Assembly: GCF_001584145.1 (NCBI RefSeq)
Contig: NZ_CP013232.1
Coordinates: 248,001 to 312,000 of the forward strand
Direction of reading: 5' to 3'
Length of the DNA stretch: 64,000 nucleotides
Source of the DNA: Collimonas fungivorans
GTDB lineage: Bacteria; Pseudomonadota; Gammaproteobacteria; Burkholderiales; Burkholderiaceae_D
In this document: positions 18,870 to 28,175 of the stretch, in pieces
How the letters are laid out: the number at the start of each line of letters is the position of its first letter
How positions within the stretch are numbered: the first letter of the stretch is position 1
Program-made: the position numbers and the translations under genes
The notes under the pieces: generated by a model
What the model was told of the DNA's origin: nothing
The model's database searches: none
The model's input: only the letters and a program-made list of their open reading frames with translations

Positions 18870-20246
18870 ATGCACCCGATCAAACCGAAAGCATCCGTAC
18901 TGCTGTTGTCTGCCGCCTGGGCCTGTTGCCTGCTGACCGCGCCGCTGTGGGCGCAGCAGGCAGCCAAGCTGGGCGCGGAACTGACGCCGGTCGGCGCCGA
19001 AAAGGCGGGTAACAAGGACGGCACGATCCCGGCCTGGAGCGGCGGCGACGTCACTGCGCCGGGCGGCTACAAGGCTGGCCAGCCGCGCCCGAATCCCTAC
19101 GCGGCCGACAAGCCGGTGGCCTCGATCAGCGCCGCCAATCTCGATAAATATGCCGCCAAGCTGTCGCCCGGCCAGGTGCAGCTGATCAAGAGCATCAAGG
19201 GTTACCGCATGGATGTCTATCCGACCCACCGTTCCTGCGGTTATCCGGACGTGGTGTACCAGCGCAGCAAGGAAAATGTCGGTTTCGCCAAGATCGGGCA
19301 AAACGGCTACGAACTGGTGGAAGCCAAGACCGCCGGCTACCCGTTTCCGATGCCGGCCAACGGCGTCGAGGCGATGTGGAATTTCAAGATGCGCTACCAG
19401 GGCGAAGGCCTGACCTGGGCCTACGCCACTGCGATTCCGCCGAAAGGCGGCAGCGGCATCGGCGAGCCGCTGATCCAGGAAGACTACATCATGTTTCCAC
19501 TGTCGAACCCGAAGAACAACACGATCGCCGGCGCCAAGGGCATCGAGTCGCTTTACCTGAGCCCCTACATCGCGCCGGCCCAGTTCGCCGGCGACGTCAC
19601 CTTGTCGCACGCTTACATCGGCAAGACCAACGATATCTGGCTGTATTTCGCCAGCCAGCGCCGGGTGCGCCGCGCGCCGACCTATTCCTACGACGCCCCT
19701 ATCCTGAACGATGAAAACCTTGAAACCATCGACCAGTACACCATGTACAACGGCCCGCTGGACCGCTACGACTACAAGCTGGTCGGCAAGAAGGAAATGA
19801 TCGTTCCCTACAACTGGAACAAGGTCAACGCGGTGGAAAACAAGATCGGCGACGTGGTGCAGCCGACTTTCCTCAACCGCGACCTGACCCGTTACGAAAC
19901 CCATCGCGTGTGGGAAATAGAAGCGACGGTCAAGCAGGGCGCGCGCCATACCTTTCCGAAACGGACCTTTTACCTGGACGAGGATTCCTGGCAGATCCTG
20001 GTGCAAGACCTGTACGACGGCCAGGGCAAGGTGCAGCGCGTGATGGAAAGCGGGGTAGTGATGGCGACCGAACTGCCGGCTTGCGTGCAAGAGGGTTACG
20101 CCAGTTACGACCTGTCGCTGGGACGCTACATCGCCGAACGCATCCCGGCCGGGCAGAAGCAATCCGACTGGCTGGCCGGCCGCGAAGGCCGGGTCAAGGA
20201 ATCGATGTTCGAACCTGACGGCTTGCGCCGCTTTGCCACCCGCTGA
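18870..20246 (+). CDS. DUF1329 outer-membrane/periplasmic protein
   Basis: A 458-residue exported protein with a signal peptide ending around APLWAQQ. It matches the DUF1329 family, related in fold to LolA/LolB-type lipid-binding proteins; the family begins with the AAKLGAELTPVGAEKAGN segment seen here. Family members are almost always next to a DUF1302 gene, as here, and the pair is often found in steroid, hydrocarbon or aromatic degradation clusters. A role as a periplasmic carrier for a hydrophobic compound is inference. The ATG at 18870 has GAGGAGA upstream. It follows the aldehyde dehydrogenase gene by 70 bases. Confidence 0.88.
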   Translation: MHPIKPKASVLLLSAAWACCLLTAPLWAQQAAKLGAELTPVGAEKAGNKDGTIPAWSGGDVTAPGGYKAGQPRPNPYAADKPVASISAANLDKYAAKLSPGQVQLIKSIKGYRMDVYPTHRSCGYPDVVYQRSKENVGFAKIGQNGYELVEAKTAGYPFPMPANGVEAMWNFKMRYQGEGLTWAYATAIPPKGGSGIGEPLIQEDYIMFPLSNPKNNTIAGAKGIESLYLSPYIAPAQFAGDVTLSHAYIGKTNDIWLYFASQRRVRRAPTYSYDAPILNDENLETIDQYTMYNGPLDRYDYKLVGKKEMIVPYNWNKVNAVENKIGDVVQPTFLNRDLTRYETHRVWEIEATVKQGARHTFPKRTFYLDEDSWQILVQDLYDGQGKVQRVMESGVVMATELPACVQEGYASYDLSLGRYIAERIPAGQKQSDWLAGREGRVKESMFEPDGLRRFATR

Positions 20247-20249
20247 CAG

Positions 20250-20278
20250 GCGTCCGCAAAAATGCGTCCGCAAAAAAT
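20250..20278. repeat. Near-perfect 14/15-base tandem duplication
   Basis: GCGTCCGCAAAAAT at 20250-20263 is followed by the same unit with one extra A at 20264-20278, directly downstream of the DUF1329 stop codon. Confidence 0.88.
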
Positions 20279-20311
20279 CGCGCAGTTTATTCGTATCCCG
20301 GGGAGAGAAGA

Positions 20312-22258
20312 ATGAAGAAGATGGCGAGAAAGATGGCGAAGGGCAGGCGTTCCGGTTTCAAGCCGAGCATGGTGGTGGCCCTGGTATGGGGCAGTTCGAC
20401 GGTGTTCAGCCAGACGGCCAGGGCGGAACAGTTCGACCTCGGCAACGGCCTCAGGGGCAGCTTCGACTCCTCGATTTCCTTCGGCATGGCGGTGCGCACC
20501 TCCAGCCCGAACTGCGCCTTCATAGGCCAGGACAACGGCGGCTGCGCCAGCAGCGACCAGATCGGCATCGCACGGCGCGATCCGGTCAATTTCAACCAGT
20601 CGTACGATTTGACCAGGCTGAACCAGGACAACGGCAACCTCAACTATAAAAGCGGACAGGTGTTCTCGGCTACCTTGCGCGGCGTGCACGATCTGTTCCT
20701 GAAAGCGCCGGACGGCTGGAGCGGCCTGATGCGCGCTGCATGGTCCTACGATTTCGCCGCCGACCGCACCCGTTATGCCGATCTTGAACCCGATGCACGC
20801 AGCCATGCGGTGCACGACATCCGCCTGCTGGACGCCTACGTCAACAAGGAATTCGAGATCGATGAGCATCCGGTGCGGGCGCGGGTCGGCAACCAGGTGA
20901 TCAGCTGGGGCGAGGACATTTTCATTCCCGGCGGGATCAATTCGATCAACGCCATCGATGTGCGGCGCGCGCACAGCCCTGGCGTGCAGCTGAAGGAGAT
21001 CTTCCGCCCGGCGCCTATCCTGTCGCTGAATGCAGAGGTGGCCAAGGGCCTGAGCGTCGAGGGTTATTACCAGACGCGCTGGAACGGTTACGAGTTCGAT
21101 CCGGTCGGCACCTTCTTTTCCACCAGCGACATCGTCGGCCGCGGCTCCACCGGGGCCTTCCTGCCGACCTCGCTGGTCAATTCCGTCACCGGCCAGTTCG
21201 GCCTGCCGCCGGCGCCGCCCGGCACCGTGGGCGATACCGGCACCCGCATCATCGGCGTCAATCCCAGCACCGGGCTGCCGTTCAACCGCCAGCTATCGGC
21301 CAGCGAGCTGGGCGATCCCAACCTGAATCCCTTGTACGGCCCGCTGATCCATAGCGGCAGCGTGATCCCGCGCGGCATCGACCACAACCCCAGGAACAGC
21401 GGCCAGTTCGGCCTGTCGACCCGTTATACCTTCCCTGAGAGCGGCGACGAACTGGGCCTGTACTACATCCGTTATCACGACAAGATCCCGTTCGCCAGCA
21501 TCCGCGTCAACCAGGGCACTACCGCCAACCCGTTCGGCTGGCAGGAAATTTACCTGGATTACGCCGAGGACCGCAACCTGTTCGGCGTCTCCTACAACAC
21601 CCGCGCCGGCGACTGGGCCTTCGGCACCGAGCTGTCGTTCCGGCCGAAGGAAAGCACCCCTATCGATCCGACCATCGTCAGCAACCCGAACAATCCGTAT
21701 TACTGCAACGCCGACCTGAATCCGGCCAACTACCGCCCCACCGGCTACGTCTGCCGCGGCGCCGTCGACCAGAAGAAATACCAGTTCCACCTGACCGCGC
21801 TCAACATCTTCACTCCGGGCGGCAGTTTCGGCGGCCTGCTGCGCGCGCTGGGCGCCACCGAGGGTACGTTTACCTCGGAGCTGGCGGCGGCCTACTATCC
21901 GGACCTCGATCTCAACCAGGGTATCCCCTATTCGGTGACTTCCGATTACCGGTCGCCGACCAAACTCTCCAGCGGCCTGGTGGCGCAGATCGGCGTCAAC
22001 TATCCGGCTGCGTTCGGCGGCCAGGCTTCCTTCGCGCCGGACCTGTCGCTGTCGTACGGCATGTCCGGCGTGTCCGCCAGCGCCTTGCCGGGATTCATCC
22101 AGGGCGCGGGTGCGGTGGTGCTGGGGCTGACCGTGGATTTCAAGACCAAGCCGGCGACCAAGATGCGTGTCGACTACACCCACAATTACGGCGGCGGCTT
22201 GTCCAACCTGAGCCGCGACCGCGATTTCGCCACCTTCAGCTTTACGACATCGTTCTGA
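20312..22258 (+). CDS. DUF1302 outer-membrane protein
   Basis: A 648-residue DUF1302 protein, predicted to be an outer-membrane beta-barrel after a signal peptide (segment ending QTARAEQF). The barrel start (FDLGNGLRGSFDSSISFG) and an RVGNQVISWGEDIFIPGG segment are typical of the family, and the last residue is Phe, as in many barrels. DUF1302 proteins are candidate channels for hydrophobic substrates and travel with DUF1329. The ATG at 20312 has GGGGAGAG upstream. It is followed after 23 bases by the RND transporter, suggesting one envelope-spanning route. Confidence 0.88.
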   Translation: MKKMARKMAKGRRSGFKPSMVVALVWGSSTVFSQTARAEQFDLGNGLRGSFDSSISFGMAVRTSSPNCAFIGQDNGGCASSDQIGIARRDPVNFNQSYDLTRLNQDNGNLNYKSGQVFSATLRGVHDLFLKAPDGWSGLMRAAWSYDFAADRTRYADLEPDARSHAVHDIRLLDAYVNKEFEIDEHPVRARVGNQVISWGEDIFIPGGINSINAIDVRRAHSPGVQLKEIFRPAPILSLNAEVAKGLSVEGYYQTRWNGYEFDPVGTFFSTSDIVGRGSTGAFLPTSLVNSVTGQFGLPPAPPGTVGDTGTRIIGVNPSTGLPFNRQLSASELGDPNLNPLYGPLIHSGSVIPRGIDHNPRNSGQFGLSTRYTFPESGDELGLYYIRYHDKIPFASIRVNQGTTANPFGWQEIYLDYAEDRNLFGVSYNTRAGDWAFGTELSFRPKESTPIDPTIVSNPNNPYYCNADLNPANYRPTGYVCRGAVDQKKYQFHLTALNIFTPGGSFGGLLRALGATEGTFTSELAAAYYPDLDLNQGIPYSVTSDYRSPTKLSSGLVAQIGVNYPAAFGGQASFAPDLSLSYGMSGVSASALPGFIQGAGAVVLGLTVDFKTKPATKMRVDYTHNYGGGLSNLSRDRDFATFSFTTSF

Positions 22259-22281
22259 TTAACCAGTGATTGGATGCAGGC

Positions 22282-24702
22282 ATGAGCAGTAGTTCAACCC
22301 AGGGTCCCGCCAAGGATGGCCGGCTGCAGCGGCTGGTGGCGGGGCTCGAATCGGTTCTTTTCAGGCGCCGCCTTGCGGTGCTGCTGGCATTCGGCGTTTT
22401 TACGCTGTGCATGGCGGTGCTGGCGCTTGGTTTGCGCATGTCGGCCGGATTTGAAAAGACCCTGCCGCAGCAGCATGAATACATCAAGACCTTCAACCAG
22501 TACCGGGAAGCGCTGTTCGGCGCCAACCGCCTGATCGTGGTGGTGCACGCGCGCCACGGCACGATCTGGAATCCGCCGGTGCTGCGCCAGCTGCTGGGTG
22601 TGACCGAGGCGGTCAACTACCTGCAGGGAGTTGACCGCAGCAGCGTCATGTCGCTGTGGACGCCGAATGTGTTCTTTACCGAAATCACGGAAGAGGGTTT
22701 CAAGGCCCTGCCGATTACCGGCGGCGACATCATTCCCGAGAAGCTCAATCCGCAGGTGATCGCCGACATCCGTGGCCGCGTCGCCGCCGGCGGCTACCTC
22801 GGCAACCTGGTCTCGCGCGACCAGACCAGCGCCATGGTGCTGGCCGAACTGCAGGACAGCGACCCGCAGACCGGGCAGGCGCTCGATTACCGCGTCTTCA
22901 ACCAGCTGCTGGAAGACAAGGTGCGCAAGCAGTTCGAAAACGCCGACGTCGAGATCCAGATCATCGGCTTCGCCAAGGCCATCGGCGATATCGGCGAAGA
23001 AGCCAGCCGCGTCATGGAATTCTTCGGCATTGCCTTGCTGCTGACCGCGCTCTCGGTTTACTGGTATTGCCGCTCGCTGCGTCTGACCATGCTGCCTTTG
23101 GTCTGCTCGCTCAGTTCGCTGGTGTGGCAGTTCGGCACCCTGCGGCTGCTCGGTTTCGGCCTTGATCCGCTGGCGATCCTGGTGCCGTTCCTGGTGTTCG
23201 CCATCGGCGTCTCGCACGGCGTACAGCAGATCAATTTCATTGTGCGCGAAATCGCCTCCGGCCGGAATACAGAACAGGCGGCGCGCCACAGTTTCACCGG
23301 CTTGCTGATACCCGGCACGCTGGCGCTGGTGACGGCTTTTATCAGCTTCATCACGCTGACCCTGATCCCGATCCCGATGATCCGGGAACTGGCGATCGCC
23401 GCCTCGATAGGCGTCGGCTACAAGATCGTCACCAACCTGGTGATGCTGCCGGTCGCCGCCTCGTATTTCAGCTTTTCGCAGGAATATGCGCAGCGCGCCA
23501 TCGGCCGCCGCGAGCAGCACAGCCGCTGGCTCGGCGGCCTGGCGCTGGTGGCGCGGCCGCGCAATGCCTGGATAGTGGTGGCGCTGGGCGCCGCCTTGTT
23601 CGGCGTGGCGGTGTGGCAAAGCCAGGGGCGCCATGTCGGCAGCCTGCAGGCGGGCGCCGCCGAGCTGCGGCCGGAAGCGCGCTTCAACCGCGACGCTGCC
23701 GACATTACCGCACGCTTCGACGTCGGCCTGGACTGGCTGACGGTGGTGTTCGAGGTAGCGCCGGCGAAGCAGCTGGATGCCTGCGCGCGTCCCGACGCCC
23801 AGCTGTTCATGGACGATTTTGCGCAGCAGATGAGCGGCGTGCCGGGCGTGCTGTCGATCCGTTCGGTGGCCGATGTGCTCAAGGGCGTGAATGCCGGCCT
23901 CAATGAAGGCAACCCGAAGATGGCCACCATCACGCGCGATGCGCGCGGCCTGGGTTCGCAGTTCGGCAGCGCCAACAACCAGCTGCACGGCTTTTCCTCA
24001 TCGGATTGCCGGGCCCAGGGCGTCAACCTGTACCTGAGCGACCACAAGGCGACCACCATCAAGGGCGTGGTCGCCGCGGTGGAACAGTTTCGCCGGACCA
24101 ACCGGCTGGACGGAGTCAATATCCGCCTGGCCAGCGGCAACGCCGGCGTGCAGGCCGCCACCAACGAAGTGCTGGAACGCAGCGAACTGCCGATGATGCT
24201 GTACGTATACGCCGCCATCCTGCTGCTGGTGCTGATCGCCTACCGCGACTGGCGCGCCATGCTGGCCTGCTGCCTGCCGCTGACGGTAGCGACCTGGCTC
24301 GGCTACTGGTTCATGAAAGACCTGAACATCGGCCTCACCGTGGCTACATTGCCGGTGATGGTGCTGGCCACCGGCATCGGCGTCGACTACGCCTTCTACA
24401 TCTATAACCGTTTGCAGCTGCACCTGGGAGCTGGCATTGCGATCAGCGACGCGGTCGAGCGCACCTTGCACGAAACCGGCGTGGCTACCGTGTTTACTGC
24501 GCTGACCTTGTCGATAGGCGTCGCCACCTGGTCGTTTTCGCCGCTGCAGTTCCAGGCCGACATGGGCAAGCTGCTGACCTTCATGTTCCTGGTCAACATG
24601 GTCATGGCGGTCACCCTGCTGCCGGCCTTCGCGGTAGTGCTGGAAACCATTTTTCCGCGCCGCGCCGGCATGCCGCGCATGACGTCGTCCGTTGCTCATT
24701 GA
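22282..24702 (+). CDS. RND/MMPL-family transporter
   Basis: An 806-residue inner-membrane protein with twelve predicted helices in two MMPL halves. Helix 1 is at about residues 30-55, with a large periplasmic loop before helices 2-6 (LLTALSVYWY...); a second loop precedes helices 8-12 (LYVYAAILLLVLIAY...). Motifs such as GVSHGVQQINF and GIGVDYAFYIYNRL are the paired helix-4/helix-10 signatures of this family, the latter with the Asp used for proton coupling. The family moves lipids and hydrophobic molecules. The ATG at 22282 was preferred over a TTG at 22270. Next to DUF1302 and DUF1329 it would be the energised inner-membrane part; direction is not known. Confidence 0.9.
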   Translation: MSSSSTQGPAKDGRLQRLVAGLESVLFRRRLAVLLAFGVFTLCMAVLALGLRMSAGFEKTLPQQHEYIKTFNQYREALFGANRLIVVVHARHGTIWNPPVLRQLLGVTEAVNYLQGVDRSSVMSLWTPNVFFTEITEEGFKALPITGGDIIPEKLNPQVIADIRGRVAAGGYLGNLVSRDQTSAMVLAELQDSDPQTGQALDYRVFNQLLEDKVRKQFENADVEIQIIGFAKAIGDIGEEASRVMEFFGIALLLTALSVYWYCRSLRLTMLPLVCSLSSLVWQFGTLRLLGFGLDPLAILVPFLVFAIGVSHGVQQINFIVREIASGRNTEQAARHSFTGLLIPGTLALVTAFISFITLTLIPIPMIRELAIAASIGVGYKIVTNLVMLPVAASYFSFSQEYAQRAIGRREQHSRWLGGLALVARPRNAWIVVALGAALFGVAVWQSQGRHVGSLQAGAAELRPEARFNRDAADITARFDVGLDWLTVVFEVAPAKQLDACARPDAQLFMDDFAQQMSGVPGVLSIRSVADVLKGVNAGLNEGNPKMATITRDARGLGSQFGSANNQLHGFSSSDCRAQGVNLYLSDHKATTIKGVVAAVEQFRRTNRLDGVNIRLASGNAGVQAATNEVLERSELPMMLYVYAAILLLVLIAYRDWRAMLACCLPLTVATWLGYWFMKDLNIGLTVATLPVMVLATGIGVDYAFYIYNRLQLHLGAGIAISDAVERTLHETGVATVFTALTLSIGVATWSFSPLQFQADMGKLLTFMFLVNMVMAVTLLPAFAVVLETIFPRRAGMPRMTSSVAH

Positions 24703-24710
24703 GGAAACCC

Positions 24711-25718
24711 ATGCCATCGACATCCAAGAATATGCGTGTGATTCCTGCCGTGTTGTGTTTCTTGCTGGCGGTTGCCGGCGCCAACTCGTCTGCGGCCGAA
24801 GCGGCCAACTCTGGTTGGCCGACCAACCGTCCCGCGCAGTTGCGCCAGCAAGCCGCCGGCACCGCCATGCTGGCGGCGACCAGCACCACAGGCGGCAGGA
24901 TCGTAGCCGTCGGCGACCATGGCGTGATCCTGCTGTCCGACGACGGCAAACAGTACCGCCAGGCGCGCAGCGTGCCGACCCGCACCATGCTGACCTCGGT
25001 CACCTTCATCGACCGCAACACCGGCTGGGCCGCGGGCCATGACGGCGTGGTGTTGAAAACCGCCGACGGCGGCGAACACTGGAACCTGCTGCGCCAGCAG
25101 TACGGCCAGGAGCAGCCGATATTGTCGATCTGGTTTGGCGATGCCGACAAGGGCTTGGCGGTCGGCCTGTTCGGGATGGCCTTGGGCACCAGCGACGGCG
25201 GCGCGACCTGGACTGAAATAAAACTGAGCAACGGCGACGCTGCCGACCGCCACCTGTACCGGATTGTCGCGACCGCCAGCGGCACGCTGCTGATCATGGC
25301 CGAAGCCGGCACGGTATTCCGTTCGGAAGACGGCGGCAAACACTGGGATGTAATCGACAGCGGTGAAAAGGGCTCGCTCTGGAGCGCCGCCGCCTTTTCT
25401 GAAAACGGCGCCAGCACCGTGGTCGCGGTCGGCATGCGCGGCCACATCATACGCAGCGCCGATGACGGCAAGAGCTGGCAGCCGGTCGCTTCCGGCACAA
25501 CGCAATCGCTGACCGATATTGCACAACTGTCCGGACGCGAACTGGCGGCCGGCGGCATGGGCGGCACCGTGTTGCGCAGCACTGACGGCGGCCGCCGTTT
25601 CACGCTGGAGCATAGCGCCGGCGATGAACCGATCACGGCGCTGCTCAAGGCGCCGGGCGGGAAGGGCGCGCTGCTGTTTTCCCTGGCAGGCGTGGTGAGC
25701 GGCGCGGCGGCGAGATGA
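24711..25718 (+). CDS. YCF48/BNR-repeat beta-propeller protein
   Basis: A 335-residue exported protein with a signal peptide (VLCFLLAVAGANSSA). It consists of repeated blades of the form GWAAGHDGVVLKTADGGEHW, the YCF48-like/BNR pattern also seen in photosystem II assembly factor HCF136. Blades are visible near residues 50, 95, 140, 190, 235 and 275. Photosynthesis is irrelevant here; in bacteria these propellers are often partners of RND/MMPL transporters in DUF1302/DUF1329 clusters. The start at 24711 follows GAGGAAA and lies eight bases after the transporter stop, so cotranslation is likely. A scaffold role in the envelope is inference. Confidence 0.85.
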   Translation: MPSTSKNMRVIPAVLCFLLAVAGANSSAAEAANSGWPTNRPAQLRQQAAGTAMLAATSTTGGRIVAVGDHGVILLSDDGKQYRQARSVPTRTMLTSVTFIDRNTGWAAGHDGVVLKTADGGEHWNLLRQQYGQEQPILSIWFGDADKGLAVGLFGMALGTSDGGATWTEIKLSNGDAADRHLYRIVATASGTLLIMAEAGTVFRSEDGGKHWDVIDSGEKGSLWSAAAFSENGASTVVAVGMRGHIIRSADDGKSWQPVASGTTQSLTDIAQLSGRELAAGGMGGTVLRSTDGGRRFTLEHSAGDEPITALLKAPGGKGALLFSLAGVVSGAAAR

Positions 25719-25775
25719 GATCCGCAGCGGCGAAGTCGTTCTGTAACGTATTTACCTGACATAAACGGAGGAACA

Positions 25776-28085
25776 ATGAAATTACGACAGATAGCTGGCC
25801 GGATCGTCGCTGTGGCGTTGATCTGTACTGCGGCGCGATATGCCGTGGCCCACGATTACGTCGTGGGGCTTGGACGCGGCGATACCACCGCCGTGGCGAT
25901 GGGGGAAACCAGCAACGCCTGGGCCGTTGCTCCCGGATTCAACGGCCTGCAGTCGCGGCTGACCGCCAGGGCTTTCCTGATCAAGGATGCCGAGGCGAAG
26001 CCGGCGGCCAGCGAGGTTCTGTTTGTCGTCGTCGAAGCTGGATTACCTGGCTCCACGGTGAAAGAGGTGGTGTTGCAAGAATTGGCTGGGATGCAGCAAT
26101 TCAATTCCAGGTTTTCCGCCGAAAATCTCGTGATGGTGGTCACACATACCCACGGCGCACCGCCCAATGGCGACGCTGCGCGGCCAAAGCTGTTCAAGGC
26201 CCAGATCGACGGCATTGTCCAGGCAATCGTCAATGCCGACAATAATAAAGCGACCGCCGCCATCAAGGTCAGCCGAGGAAACCTGACGACGGTCAGCAGG
26301 AACCGTTCGATCGAAGCATTCAAGCTGGATAACGTCAACGACATCAAAGCTGTCGGCGAGGCCGGCATCGATCCGCTGATGACGCAGTTGACGTTCGTCC
26401 GCGGCGGAACCCCGGTAGGTGCGCTGACTTTCTTCGGTACTCACGCAACCAACATGGTCGATGACGGCTTTACCTATGTCACAGGGGACAGTTATGGTTA
26501 CGCCGCCCGGCGCCTTGAAGACCGGATGAATCTTGGCAGGCAGAACGGCGGCCAGGGTTTCGTCGCGGCATTTGCGGAAACCAACCCAGGCGATGTGACC
26601 AGCAACAAGAATTTCGACATCTGCACAGACCGCCAGCGGCTGGATCATCATCAGACAGGCTGCAAGCGTGGCGTCAAGGACACGCCTTTCGACAGCATGA
26701 AAGAAATCGGCGAACGTCTCTACGACAGAGCCTATATGCTGCTGACGGCAACGGGATCCGTGGCGGACCCGGCCAATCCGTCATATCCAAAAGTCATTTC
26801 GGCGGCAGCGCCGGTGGATGACGGCCTTGCGCCGGCCCGGCAAGGATTGAATTATCGTTATCAGAGCGTCGCCCTGCATAATATCCTGGTCGATGGAAAA
26901 TATACCCGCGGCATGGGGCCGAACGGCAGCGACCCTGGAGCGCAGCGGACCTGTGCTCCAGCCTGGGGCGCCGTTTTTGCTGCCGGCAGCACGGAAGATC
27001 TGGGCACGCCGCTAGCGGCTGAGGGTGCTGACAACAGCCTTTCGCTGGCTGCGCTGGTCGGTTATGGCCTGCAGGTGCCGATCTTGTCCGATATCCTGAA
27101 ATTCCTGGCAAGCGCGGCGCTGCATCTGGACGCGCAAGTAGCGACACTGACGCCGGAACTGCGCGCCTGCCAAGGGCCCAAAGACGTGATTGCCGCTTTG
27201 CCGGCGACGCTGACGGAAATGCATGTGCTGAAGCTGGGATCCTTGTATTTCGCGGCCGCACCGTTTGAACTGCCGGTCATGACCGGGTACCGGATCCGCA
27301 AGGCGCTGGCGACGACGCTTGGCGTCGACGACATGAAGAACGTCTTGGCGCTGGGTTACCTGTATGGCCAGAGCCCCAGCCTGGAAGCCGGCGGTTTCGC
27401 CGGTTACCTGGTGACGCCGGAAGAATACGAGAGCAAGCAGTACGAATCCGGCTACACCGATTGGGGAAAATGGAGCCAGCCAGCTGTTACACAGGCGCTC
27501 GACATGCTGGCGTCCGACCTGAAAGACAATAGCGCGCCGCCGGCCAGGGCGCCGGTCGCAGCGCCGGCGGCGGACGATCCGCTCGCGGCGCTGGTGACTG
27601 CCGCCAATACGCCGGAAGAAAACATGCCGGCGCCGGTGGCGTGGGACGGCATTCCCTTGTTCAGGACGATCGGGAGCGTGCTTACTGCGCCCGCCATGCA
27701 ATATGAGGCGCCCTTCAACAGCGGACAGGGAAAACGGCTGCTGGTCAGCGCGGAATTCGTGAGCGGCCATCCCATGAATCGCCTGCGCCGCAACGATACA
27801 TTTCTTGTGATCGAAAAACAGACAGCGGACGGGCGCTGGGAGGAATATCGGCGCGATGACAAATGGGGCGCCAAGATCCAGTGGAACCCGACCGGATTCC
27901 TGTGCATCAACTGCAAGAGCGCCACGGTCACATGGGAAGTGGAGCAAGGCAATCCGGGCGGGACCTACCGGATTGTGCACAAGGGTAATTACAAGCCGTT
28001 CTGGGCGCTGCCGGATGTGGTCGAGTTCCGTAGCGAGACCGCACCGTTTGTGGTGGCTCCGCAACCTGGCAACGCTACCGGCTGA
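25776..28085 (+). CDS. Neutral ceramidase family protein with altered nucleophile motif
   Basis: A 769-residue exported protein (signal peptide ending AVAHD) of the neutral/alkaline non-lysosomal ceramidase family, which hydrolyses the amide bond of ceramide. Zinc-site regions are recognisable: VTHTHGAPP and FFGTHATNM. The C-terminal immunoglobulin-like domain is present (residues about 620-765). The hexapeptide carrying the catalytic Ser in characterised enzymes, GDVSPN, reads GDVTSN here (NPGDVTSN), so Thr occupies the nucleophile position with Ser next to it. It may be a divergent amidase, a Thr-nucleophile enzyme or inactive. The ATG at 25776 has ACGGAGGAAC upstream. It follows the YCF48 gene by 57 bases and may be in its operon. 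Confidence 0.82.
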   Translation: MKLRQIAGRIVAVALICTAARYAVAHDYVVGLGRGDTTAVAMGETSNAWAVAPGFNGLQSRLTARAFLIKDAEAKPAASEVLFVVVEAGLPGSTVKEVVLQELAGMQQFNSRFSAENLVMVVTHTHGAPPNGDAARPKLFKAQIDGIVQAIVNADNNKATAAIKVSRGNLTTVSRNRSIEAFKLDNVNDIKAVGEAGIDPLMTQLTFVRGGTPVGALTFFGTHATNMVDDGFTYVTGDSYGYAARRLEDRMNLGRQNGGQGFVAAFAETNPGDVTSNKNFDICTDRQRLDHHQTGCKRGVKDTPFDSMKEIGERLYDRAYMLLTATGSVADPANPSYPKVISAAAPVDDGLAPARQGLNYRYQSVALHNILVDGKYTRGMGPNGSDPGAQRTCAPAWGAVFAAGSTEDLGTPLAAEGADNSLSLAALVGYGLQVPILSDILKFLASAALHLDAQVATLTPELRACQGPKDVIAALPATLTEMHVLKLGSLYFAAAPFELPVMTGYRIRKALATTLGVDDMKNVLALGYLYGQSPSLEAGGFAGYLVTPEEYESKQYESGYTDWGKWSQPAVTQALDMLASDLKDNSAPPARAPVAAPAADDPLAALVTAANTPEENMPAPVAWDGIPLFRTIGSVLTAPAMQYEAPFNSGQGKRLLVSAEFVSGHPMNRLRRNDTFLVIEKQTADGRWEEYRRDDKWGAKIQWNPTGFLCINCKSATVTWEVEQGNPGGTYRIVHKGNYKPFWALPDVVEFRSETAPFVVAPQPGNATG

Positions 28086-28175
28086 CCATGCCGGCATTCT
28101 CGCAGTTTGCCGCGGATTGGATGAACCGCTTCTGCGGCAAGCAATCTTGCGCCACATTTTTTGATCGATGATGCT

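Noticed and set aside
22294..23988. Long open frame on the minus strand opposite the RND/MMPL gene
   Set aside because: It lies wholly antisense to a gene with clear family motifs, is His/Arg/Gln-rich as expected for a GC-rich shadow frame, and has no ribosome site or recognisable domain.
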